A DNA stretch of 64,000 nt from Roseateles sp. YR242 (GTDB taxonomy: Bacteria > Pseudomonadota > Gammaproteobacteria > Burkholderiales > Burkholderiaceae_C). The stretch covers positions 1 to 64,000 of the forward strand of contig NZ_FOAV01000010.1 in assembly GCF_900109745.1 (NCBI RefSeq). Direction: 5' to 3'. Under the pieces are notes generated by a model. That model did not search any database and was not told where the DNA came from. It worked only from the letters and a program-made list of their open reading frames with translations. Position 1 is the stretch's first letter; each line of letters starts with the position of its first letter. Made by a program: the position numbers and the translations under genes. This document shows, piece after piece, positions 27,328 through 34,883 of this stretch.

Positions 27328-28305
27328 ATGAATACCCAGCGCCAGCGTCCCCTTGCCATTGGTCCGCTACGGGCCTTTGAGGCGGTGGCGCGCCGGTTGA
27401 GTTTCAGCGCAGCGGCAGAAGAACTGTTCCTCACCCAGTCCGCCGTCAGCCGCCAGATCCGGGCGCTGGAGGAGGAGTTGGGCGCCACCTTGTTCCACCG
27501 GGGAACGCGCCATGTGGCCCTGACCGCGGATGGGCAACTGCTGCAAAGCACGGTGTCGACGCTGCTGGAGCGGCTGGACGGTACGGTGCGGCAGATTCGC
27601 CAGTCGCGCGGGCGCCGGGTGGTGAACGTGACCACGTTCGCCTCGTTCGCGTCACTGTGGCTGATTCCGCGCCTGGAGGCCTTCCAGCGGGACCATCCGG
27701 ACATGGACATCCGCGTGTCCGCCCATGACCAGTTGGTGGACCTTGAGGACAGTGAGATCGACATCGCCCTGCGTTATTGCCAGCCACGTGGGGTGCCGCC
27801 CAGCGCCCAGCGCCTGTTCGGCGAGGTGCTGACGCCGGTGGTCAGCCCCTGGATGGCGGGCCAGGCTGCGGCGGGCCAGGTGCCACCGCTGAACACGGCG
27901 GCCGACCTGCGCCTGCACACGCTGGCCGAGGAGGATGACCAGCGGCCCAGCGGGCTGTTTCTCAGTTGGCGGCGCTGGCTGGCCGAACGGGGCCAGCCCG
28001 AGATGCAGCCGCGCCGCTGGATGTACCTGAACTTCACCTACCAGCAGGTGCAGGCCGCCGTCTCCGGCCAGGCCGTGGCCCTGGCGCGGCTGCCGCTGGT
28101 GGCGGATGCCCTGCAGCGGGGCGAACTGGCCGAGCCCTTTGGGGCGGCGGGGCGCATCGGCGCACCCACGGTCTACTGGCTGATGCTCTCCCACCAGGGG
28201 CGCGCACGGCCGGAGGTGATGGAATTTGCCCGGTGGATTTCAGGCCAGGCCGCCCTCACCCGGCAGGCGATCGGGGAATCGGAGCCGGCGCCTGCGCAGG
28301 ACTGA
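27328..28305 (+). CDS. LysR family transcriptional regulator (GcvA-like)
   Basis: The 325-residue protein has an N-terminal winged helix (about 10-70: FEAVARRLSFSAAAEELFLT, AVSRQIRALEEELGATLFHR) and a type-2 periplasmic-binding-like effector domain. The pattern PLAIGPLRAFEAVARRLSFS and the effector segments resemble GcvA-type regulators. ATG 27328 is preferred over the TTG two codons earlier. The DUF2917 gene lies divergently 126 bp away and is a probable target. It converges on the second cyclo-ligase gene with a 27-bp gap. Confidence 0.92.
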   Translation: MNTQRQRPLAIGPLRAFEAVARRLSFSAAAEELFLTQSAVSRQIRALEEELGATLFHRGTRHVALTADGQLLQSTVSTLLERLDGTVRQIRQSRGRRVVNVTTFASFASLWLIPRLEAFQRDHPDMDIRVSAHDQLVDLEDSEIDIALRYCQPRGVPPSAQRLFGEVLTPVVSPWMAGQAAAGQVPPLNTAADLRLHTLAEEDDQRPSGLFLSWRRWLAERGQPEMQPRRWMYLNFTYQQVQAAVSGQAVALARLPLVADALQRGELAEPFGAAGRIGAPTVYWLMLSHQGRARPEVMEFARWISGQAALTRQAIGESEPAPAQD

Positions 28306-28332
28306 CACACCGGCCGATGCAAGGCGCACGAT

Positions 28333-28923
28333 TCAGGGCGCCATCACTTCCTTCTCTGTCAGCACGATGGTGAGCGGCTGGTCATGCGGCTGCACCTCGA
28401 ACGGCGCCTCGCCGCAGGCCCAGGCCACTCCGATGGTGGTCACGCCCGGGTGCTTCTCCAGCCATCGGTCGAAATACCCCCCGCCATAACCCAGCCGGTA
28501 GCCCTCACGGGTGAACCCCAGGCAGGGCACCAGCAGCACCTCCGGGATCAGCACCGGCCCGGTGCTGCTGGGAATGCCGCAGTCGTCCTTCACGGTGGGT
28601 GTCTGCCCATCCCAACGGTGGAAGGTCATGGGAACCGGTGCCTCCCCCACCTTTCGGGCGAACGGGAGCGCCAATTGCAGGGAAGTATCGAGTTTGTGGG
28701 CACGAGCCCAGTCCGCTGCGTTAAATTCTCCTTCCAGGGGCCAGTACAGCCCGAGGCTCAATGGCTCGAGCTGCCGCAGCAGGGCAAGCAGTTGCTCACC
28801 CAGCCGATCTTCCGCCAGGCGGGCCTCGGGGGTCGCCCACCATTCCCTGCGGCGCGCCAGCAAGGCGCGGCGCAGTTCGTTTCTCTCATGGGGCCAAGTG
28901 TTGTCCGTGGGGGAGGCATTCAT
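28333..28923 (-). CDS. 5-formyltetrahydrofolate cyclo-ligase (copy 2, canonical)
   Basis: The 196-residue protein has normal family length and motifs: LRRALLARRREW for substrate binding near the N-terminus, LGLYWPLEGEFNAADWA, VLLVPCLGFTREGYRLGYGG and the canonical GYGGGYFDR loop, then GVAWACGEAPFEVQPHDQPL. It returns 5-formyl-THF to the active folate pool. It is divergent from the lytic transglycosylase gene, with only 11 bp between the starts. A divergent paralogue lies 2 kb to the left. Confidence 0.94.
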   Translation of the reverse strand: MNASPTDNTWPHERNELRRALLARRREWWATPEARLAEDRLGEQLLALLRQLEPLSLGLYWPLEGEFNAADWARAHKLDTSLQLALPFARKVGEAPVPMTFHRWDGQTPTVKDDCGIPSSTGPVLIPEVLLVPCLGFTREGYRLGYGGGYFDRWLEKHPGVTTIGVAWACGEAPFEVQPHDQPLTIVLTEKEVMAP

Positions 28924-28934
28924 CGCAGTACGGC

Positions 28935-30995
28935 ATGAAGTTCGCTCGGATCACTGTAACCGCCCTGGCGTTGTGCGCCATGGGGCTACCGCCTCTCACC
29001 CAGTCCACGCTGGCCCAGACCACCTTCGCGGTGGTGGTCAACCCGCCGCCGCCCAATGCCGACCTGGTGCTGGATGCGCGCGACGCCTGGCAGAAGCGCG
29101 ACCGCGCGCGGCTGTCCGCCGACCGCCAGGCCGCGCTGGACCAGCAGCACCCGTTGGCCCCCTGGTTCGACTACTGGGAACTGAACAACCGTCTCTCCGA
29201 AGTCTCCCAGCCGGAAGTCAACGCCTTCTACGCGCGCTGGCCTGGCAGCTATGTGGAAGACCGCTTGCGCAATGACTGGCTGCTGGAGCTGGGCCATCGC
29301 CACGACTGGGCGAACTTCCGGCGCGACCATGCGGCCTACAAGATGCAGGACGACCGCGAGGTGGTCTGCTACGCCCTGCTGGCCGACCCCGCCATCGAAC
29401 GCAACAAGGAACTGCGCGAACAGGCCCGTACGGCCTGGCTCAACCAGCGCAACCCGGACGAGGGCTGCAACCTCCTGGCCGCCACCCTGCTGGAATCCGG
29501 CAAGCTCAAGGAGACCGACGTCTGGCTGAAGATGCGCCACGCAGTGGAAGCCAACCGCCCACCGGTCATCAAGCAATTGAGCGGCCTGCTGACCAAGGCC
29601 GAGGGCCAGGCGGTGGCTGAGCTGATGGACAAACCGGACCGCTACCTGAAGCGCAAGGGCGCGGCCAAGCCCCGGGCGCAGGCGGAACTGACCGCCATGG
29701 CCCTGCTGCGCCTGGCCGTGCAGGACCCGTCTGCCGCCACCGATGATGTGCAGACCTGGGCCCCTCGACTACCAGCCGATCTGGCTGCGTGGGTCTGGGC
29801 TCAGTTGGGCCGCCAGTCCGCCCTGAGACTGCAGGACGTGGCCAGCGACCACTTCGACCGCGCACTGCGCCTGCAAGCCCGTGCGGGCGGCACGCTCGAC
29901 TGGAGCGACGACACGCTGAACTGGATTGCCCGTGCGGCCCTGCGGGCCGACGGCGGCGCTGGGCGCCCCGCGCAACTGCTGGAAGCCATCGCGTTGATGA
30001 AACCCTCGGAACAGCGCGACCCCACCTGGATGTACTGGAAGGCCAAGGCCCAACAGGCGCTGGCCGCCAAGGGACCTGCGGGCGACGCCCAGCGCAAGGA
30101 AGCGCAGGACACGCTTCGCACCCTCGCCTCGCCGGTCAATTACTACGGCAAGCTGGCAGCGGATGAACTGAAGCTGCGCCTGCCGCTGCCCCCGCAGCCG
30201 GCCGACCTGACACCGGCAGAGCGTGCCCAGGCCACCGCCATGCCGGGTGTGTCTCGCGCCTTGCAACTGCTGGCCGTGGGCCTGCGCAGCGAAGGCCAAC
30301 GCGAATGGAACTTCAGTATGCGCGGCCTGGGCGACCGAGAACTGCTGGCCGTGGCGCAGATCGCCTGCGAACGTGAGCTGTGGGAGCGCTGCATCTCCAC
30401 CAGCGAACGGACACGGCAGGAGATCGACATCGCCACGCGCTACCCCATGCCCTACCGCGCGGAGGTGTTCCGCACGGCGGCGGCGTCCGGCCTGGACCCC
30501 ACCTATGTGTATGGCCTGATTCGCCAGGAGTCCCGCTTCATGATGGATGCGCGCTCGCACGTCGGCGCCTCCGGCCTGATGCAGGTGATGCCCGCCACCG
30601 CCAAGTGGACCGCCAAGAAGCTGGGGCTGGATGTGAAACCGGAGCTGCTGCATGACCGCGACGTCAACCTGCGCCTGGGCACCGGCTACCTGAAACTGGT
30701 GCTGGACAGCTTCGACGGTTCGCAAGCGATGGCAGCGGCGGCCTACAACGCCGGCCCGAACCGACCCCGCCGCTGGCGGGAGGGTTCAACGCTGGACGCG
30801 GCCATCTGGACGGAGAACATCCCCATCAACGAGACCCGCGACTACGTCCGCAAGGTACTCTCCAACGCCACCGTCTATGCGCACCTGATGGGCCGCGAGG
30901 GCGGCACCCAGCTGCGTGAACGCCTGGGCCGCGTGATCGGCCCGGCGGGCACCACGGCGGCGGTGACGCAAGACCTGCCCGCCAATGGCAACTGA
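28935..30995 (+). CDS. slt: Soluble lytic murein transglycosylase (Slt70-like)
   Basis: The 686-residue periplasmic enzyme cleaves peptidoglycan glycan strands with formation of 1,6-anhydro ends. A signal peptide (ITVTALALCAMGLPPL ending in LAQ) is followed by a long alpha-superhelical U/L domain (about 45-490) and the SLT catalytic domain (about 505-650). The catalytic Glu532 lies in YGLIRQESRFMMDA, followed by GASGLMQVMPATA and AAAYNAGPNRPRRW. The start ATG 28935 agrees with the signal peptide although the frame is open further left. Confidence 0.93.
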   Translation: MKFARITVTALALCAMGLPPLTQSTLAQTTFAVVVNPPPPNADLVLDARDAWQKRDRARLSADRQAALDQQHPLAPWFDYWELNNRLSEVSQPEVNAFYARWPGSYVEDRLRNDWLLELGHRHDWANFRRDHAAYKMQDDREVVCYALLADPAIERNKELREQARTAWLNQRNPDEGCNLLAATLLESGKLKETDVWLKMRHAVEANRPPVIKQLSGLLTKAEGQAVAELMDKPDRYLKRKGAAKPRAQAELTAMALLRLAVQDPSAATDDVQTWAPRLPADLAAWVWAQLGRQSALRLQDVASDHFDRALRLQARAGGTLDWSDDTLNWIARAALRADGGAGRPAQLLEAIALMKPSEQRDPTWMYWKAKAQQALAAKGPAGDAQRKEAQDTLRTLASPVNYYGKLAADELKLRLPLPPQPADLTPAERAQATAMPGVSRALQLLAVGLRSEGQREWNFSMRGLGDRELLAVAQIACERELWERCISTSERTRQEIDIATRYPMPYRAEVFRTAAASGLDPTYVYGLIRQESRFMMDARSHVGASGLMQVMPATAKWTAKKLGLDVKPELLHDRDVNLRLGTGYLKLVLDSFDGSQAMAAAAYNAGPNRPRRWREGSTLDAAIWTENIPINETRDYVRKVLSNATVYAHLMGREGGTQLRERLGRVIGPAGTTAAVTQDLPANGN

Positions 30996-31049
30996 CGCCA
31001 TGAAGCGCATCTAACCCAACCCACCCACCGCACTGAAGCGGCCGACCCT

Positions 31050-31754
31050 ATGAAGCTACTGATTGGCAACAAGAACTACTCGTCGTGGTCGATGCGCCCC
31101 TGGGTGCTGTTGAAGGCCCTGGACATCCCCTTCGAGGAACGGATGGTGCGCTTCGACTTCTCGCCCGGGTCGGCCTTCTACCAGGAGGTGCGTGCGGTGT
31201 CCCCCACGGGCAAGGTGCCGGTGCTGGTGGAGCCCGATGGGCTGGCGGTGTGGGACAGCCTGGCCATCACGGAATATCTCGCCGAGCGTTTTCCGGACCG
31301 GGGCGTCTGGCCCCAGGACCGCGCGCAGCGGGCGCGGGCGCGCACCCTGTGCGCCGAGATGCACAGCGGCTTCGGCAGCCTGCGGTCCTTGTGCCCGATG
31401 AACATTGATGCCGACCTGGCGGTGGTGGGCCAACGGCTCCTGGCCAACAACCCGGGCTTGCAGGCCGACCTCGACCGCATCGCCGCCCTGTGGAGCGATG
31501 CACTCACCGCCAGCGGTGGGCCCTTCCTGTTTGGCAGCTTCAGCGCGGCCGATGCGTTCTTTGCGCCGGTGGTGATGCGGGTGACCCGGTATGGGCTCCC
31601 CCTGCCTGCAACCGCGCAGGCGTACGCGGCGCGCGTGGAGGCGGCCCCGGCCGTACAGGCCTGGGTGGCGGGCGCCATGGCGGAGAAGGATTTCCTCGAC
31701 TTCGAGGAGCCCTATCGGGATGTGAACGGCCCGGTGCCGGTGATCAAGCCGTAA
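31050..31754 (+). CDS. Glutathione S-transferase family protein
   Basis: The 234-residue protein has a thioredoxin-like N-terminal domain with the active-site Ser region NYSSWSMRPW (about residues 9-18), the cis-Pro segment GKVPVLVEPDG and the Glu/Asp-Ser pair VWDSLAITEYLAE, then a helical C-terminal domain. The SSWSMRPW motif is typical of a zeta-like/YfcF-type group common in proteobacteria. Substrate unknown. It follows the transglycosylase by 54 bp and may share its transcript. Confidence 0.9.
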   Translation: MKLLIGNKNYSSWSMRPWVLLKALDIPFEERMVRFDFSPGSAFYQEVRAVSPTGKVPVLVEPDGLAVWDSLAITEYLAERFPDRGVWPQDRAQRARARTLCAEMHSGFGSLRSLCPMNIDADLAVVGQRLLANNPGLQADLDRIAALWSDALTASGGPFLFGSFSAADAFFAPVVMRVTRYGLPLPATAQAYAARVEAAPAVQAWVAGAMAEKDFLDFEEPYRDVNGPVPVIKP

Positions 31755-31961
31755 TCAGGCCACTGATCACGTCGGTCGTCACGCTGGCAATCACGCCGGC
31801 AGTCCCGCCGGTACAGACAGCACCAACGTGCGCCAGCATACGGAGCTGCGGCAAATTCAGGTGACAGCGCGCCGCAGCCCAGTGCGGCTTGCCAACAACA
31901 GCCCGGAGGACTGGGGGCGCCCGGCGCTGAAAAGCACCGCGCTAAAAAGGACAAGCAGAAC

Positions 31962-31988
31962 AAGAAGGACGGGCGCAAGCGCCCGTCC
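31962..31988 (-). terminator. Terminator of the small gene at 32000-32308
   Basis: GGACGGGCGC (31967-31976) pairs perfectly with GCGCCCGTCC (31979-31988). Read leftwards the hairpin is followed by TTCTTGTTCT, a T-rich tract, 12 bases after the stop of the small gene. Confidence 0.65.
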
Positions 31989-31999
31989 GGCTGGGTGGT

Positions 32000-32308
32000 T
32001 CAGTCCTCGCGACGACGACGGACAAGGAAGCCCATGGCGAGCAAACCGCCCAGCATCAGCGCTTGAGTCTGCGATTCCTTGGCAAACGAAGGCATCAACG
32101 AATCGGCGCCTTCCTGCTCATTGACATCCGGCAATTGCGCCGGCCCGGATTGGGTCTGTTGGCTGAAACTGGATTCAGCCGCCACCGGTTCCATCTGGAA
32201 CTGGTTCGAAGCCCGCGCGGCCAAGGACAGCTGCGGATGGACCTGCTGTTCCTTGGCATGAGCGGTGAGACTCAAGAAGACCAATCCGAGAGTGACTACA
32301 GCTTTCAT
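32000..32308 (-). CDS. Small secreted protein with PEP-CTERM-like C-terminal anchor
   Basis: The 102-residue protein has an N-terminal signal peptide (MKAVVTLGLVFLSLTAHA), a polar Gln/Ser/Glu-rich middle of about 60 residues, and a C-terminal hydrophobic helix LMLGGLLAMGFL followed by VRRRRED. The layout copies PEP-CTERM exosortase substrates (hydrophobic segment of the ALMLAGLG type plus Arg cluster), but the Pro-Glu-Pro motif itself is absent; KESQTQ occupies its place. A GGGAG ribosome-binding site precedes the start. No exosortase gene is in the window. It could simply be a membrane-anchored protein. Confidence 0.7.
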   Translation of the reverse strand: MKAVVTLGLVFLSLTAHAKEQQVHPQLSLAARASNQFQMEPVAAESSFSQQTQSGPAQLPDVNEQEGADSLMPSFAKESQTQALMLGGLLAMGFLVRRRRED

Positions 32309-32469
32309 TCATACACTCCCTACTGCGTTGTCGCCTGCCTGGCTCGGTGTCTCTCTCGGCCCGTGGCTTCCTTGATGGAAGCACTGATTTGCAGGTGACT
32401 GGGTGAATATACCTACGTAATCTAAATTAACTACCCCCACAACTGGGGATGCTGCACCGCAACATCAGT

Positions 32470-33699
32470 ATGCAAATGTATCTCGTGGGGGGTGCCGTCC
32501 GGGACGGCTTGCTGGGGCTTCCGGTCCAGGACCGGGACTGGGTGGCGGTGGGCGCCAGCCCGCAGGCGCTGCTGGACCAGGGTTATCTGGCGGTGGGCAA
32601 GGACTTTCCGGTCTTCCTGCATCCGGTCACCCATGAGGAAGTGGCGCTGGCCCGAACGGAGCGCAAGACGGCCTCCGGCTACCACGGCTTCCAGGTGTAT
32701 GCGGCCCCGGACGTGACGCTGGAGCAGGACCTCGGCCGGCGCGATCTCACCATCAATGCCATGGCCCAGGCCGAGGACGGCACGCTGGTGGACCCCTATG
32801 GCGGCCAGCAGGATCTGCAGGCGCGGGTGCTGCGGCATGTGTCCGAGGCGTTTGTGGAGGATCCCGTCCGCATCCTGCGCCTGGCTCGTTTTGCTGCGCG
32901 CTTTGGTGACTTCACGGTGGCGCCCGAGACGCTCGCGCTGATGCGGGAGATGGTCAGCAACGGCGAGGTGGATGCGCTGGTGCCCGAGCGGGTCTGGCAG
33001 GAGGTGTCCCGCGGGCTGATGGAGCAGCACCCATCCCGGATGATCGAGGTGCTGCGGGCCTGTGGTGCGCTGGCGCGTCTGGCGCCGGCGGTAGACAAGC
33101 TCTTTGGTGTGCCCCAGCCGCCCGCCCATCACCCCGAGGTGGATACCGGCGCCCATCTGCTGCTGGTGCTGGACGAGTGCGCACGTGTCCAGGCCCCCTT
33201 GCCTGTCCGCTACGCCGCCTTGTGCCACGACCTCGGCAAGGGCGAAACCGCGCCGGAAGAATGGCCGCGTCATATCGGGCATGAGGGGCGCAGCGTGCCG
33301 CTGGCAGAGGCGCTGTCGGCCCTTTGGCGCGTACCGACGGAGTGCCGGGAACTGGCGGTGCTCGTGGCCCGCGAGCATTCGCATGTGCATGGCAGCCTGG
33401 GCTTCTCGGCCGAGGCACGCATGCGGCTACTGGAGCGCTGTGATGCGTTGCGCCGGCCGGAGCGATTTGCCCAGATGCTGCTGGCCTGCGAATGTGATGC
33501 CCGGGGTCGTACCGGCCTGGCGAATCGAGACTATCCGCAACGCCCGCGGCTGCTGCAGGCCTTGGCTGCGGTGCAGTCCGTGGACACCGCTGCAATCTCG
33601 GCGGCGGCCCTTGCCGCCGGGCGCAAGGGGCCCGCCATTGGCCAGGACATCCAGCAGGCACGCATGGCCGCCTTGCGGGCGATCGATCAGGCCGATTGA
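32470..33699 (+). CDS. cca: CCA tRNA nucleotidyltransferase, bifunctional with HD domain
   Basis: Cca adds or repairs the 3' CCA of tRNAs. The protein (409 residues from ATG 32470; ATG 32449 is an alternative) has YLVGGAVRDGLLG, the DxD metal pair in QDRDWVAVG, RDLTINAMAQ and EDPVRILRLARFAARF of class II enzymes. The C-terminal HD domain is present (CHDLGKG at about 253, EHSHVHG), so phosphodiesterase/phosphatase repair activities are expected as in E. coli Cca. The AT-rich region before it (about 32385-32445) is shared with the divergent small gene. Confidence 0.96.
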   Translation: MQMYLVGGAVRDGLLGLPVQDRDWVAVGASPQALLDQGYLAVGKDFPVFLHPVTHEEVALARTERKTASGYHGFQVYAAPDVTLEQDLGRRDLTINAMAQAEDGTLVDPYGGQQDLQARVLRHVSEAFVEDPVRILRLARFAARFGDFTVAPETLALMREMVSNGEVDALVPERVWQEVSRGLMEQHPSRMIEVLRACGALARLAPAVDKLFGVPQPPAHHPEVDTGAHLLLVLDECARVQAPLPVRYAALCHDLGKGETAPEEWPRHIGHEGRSVPLAEALSALWRVPTECRELAVLVAREHSHVHGSLGFSAEARMRLLERCDALRRPERFAQMLLACECDARGRTGLANRDYPQRPRLLQALAAVQSVDTAAISAAALAAGRKGPAIGQDIQQARMAALRAIDQAD

Positions 33700-33728
33700 T
33701 CCCTCGGCGACAGACCGCTGAACCCGCC

Positions 33729-34883
33729 TTACAGCGTGTAGGACCGATCCCCGACGCTGAAGCCGATGGCGTCAAACTCCTCGCCGGGCACAAAGCCGAT
33801 GACCTTGAACAGCTCGCCCATCTCATGCTCGGCGATGAGGCGATGCGCCATGGTGCGCTGCACCAGGTCGGCTTCCTGCAGCAGGTCCACCAGGCCGCAA
33901 TTGATGAGGAAATTGGCCTGGCTGGTGTAGCCCAACACCGTCATGCCTGCCTCCTGCCCGGCCAGTGCGATGCCGGTGAAGTTGACGTGGGTGGTGATGT
34001 CCTTCTGGCCGGGTCGGTCCAGCGGGTCCGGGTCTGCCTGATGCAGGTGGTGGCACATCAAGGTGCCGCCGGTGCGTTGCGGGTGGTAGTACTCCGACTC
34101 CGGAAAACCGTAGTCGATGAAGAAGGCCGCGCCCCGTTTGAGATGGTCCGCCAGCGTCCGGACGAAGGCCTCCGCCTGGGCATGCACTTCGGTGACGGTG
34201 CCGGGCACGAAACCGACATCCGCCTCGGGCGGCGTGGGAGGACGCGCGGCCGTGGCACGGTCCGAGAAGCGCAGGCTGCCGGTCGCCTCCATTTCCACAC
34301 CGCGCGCCAGCCAGTCGGCACCCGTCCAGAGCAGCAATTGCACCGGCATGGCGTCCAGCAGTTCGTTGGCCACCAGCACGCCGTGGATCTCTTCGGGCCA
34401 GCGGTCCAGCCATTGCACACGCGGTGCGAAGCGGCGCAGGCGTTCGGCCTGGCGCTCTCGGAGCGTGCCGGAAAGGTCCACGATCTGATAACGCGCCACG
34501 GGTGTCCCCAGCGCATCCAGCGTCTCGATCAGTTGCTCCGCCAGGGCGCCGCTGCCGGCGCCGAATTCGATCACCGTGTCCGTGCCGCTGACCTGCAACG
34601 CCTGCGCCACTTGCCGCGCCAGCGCGCGGCCAAACAGCGGCGACAGCTCCGGGGCGGTGACGAAGTCCGAGCCTTGCCTCGGCATCGTGCCGAACTTGCG
34701 CAGGCTGTTGGCGTAATAGCCCAACCCGGGCTCATACAGCGCCAGGCTCATGTAGCGGTCAAAAGGCAGCCAGCCGCCCGCATCCGTGATGGCCTGGCGC
34801 AGACGCGCCGTCATGGCTTCGGCGAAGGCCGGCGCCTGCCCGGCATTCACGTCCGAGCCATTGGTGGGAGAGGTGGCACTCAT
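33729..34883 (-). CDS. MidA/NDUFAF7-type class I SAM-dependent methyltransferase
   Basis: The 384-residue protein belongs to the MidA family (DUF185), whose mitochondrial member methylates an arginine of a complex I subunit. Visible motifs are GWLPFDRYMSLALYEPGLGY, GSDFVTAPELSPLFGRA, the SAM-binding EFGAGSGALAEQ (about 108-119), ANELLDAMPV and FFIDYGFPESEYYHPQR. Bacterial function is not established. The start overlaps the stop of the PAS-GGDEF-EAL gene by 4 bp, and it is the last gene of the tsaB-rimI-udg run. Confidence 0.9.
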   Translation of the reverse strand: MSATSPTNGSDVNAGQAPAFAEAMTARLRQAITDAGGWLPFDRYMSLALYEPGLGYYANSLRKFGTMPRQGSDFVTAPELSPLFGRALARQVAQALQVSGTDTVIEFGAGSGALAEQLIETLDALGTPVARYQIVDLSGTLRERQAERLRRFAPRVQWLDRWPEEIHGVLVANELLDAMPVQLLLWTGADWLARGVEMEATGSLRFSDRATAARPPTPPEADVGFVPGTVTEVHAQAEAFVRTLADHLKRGAAFFIDYGFPESEYYHPQRTGGTLMCHHLHQADPDPLDRPGQKDITTHVNFTGIALAGQEAGMTVLGYTSQANFLINCGLVDLLQEADLVQRTMAHRLIAEHEMGELFKVIGFVPGEEFDAIGFSVGDRSYTL

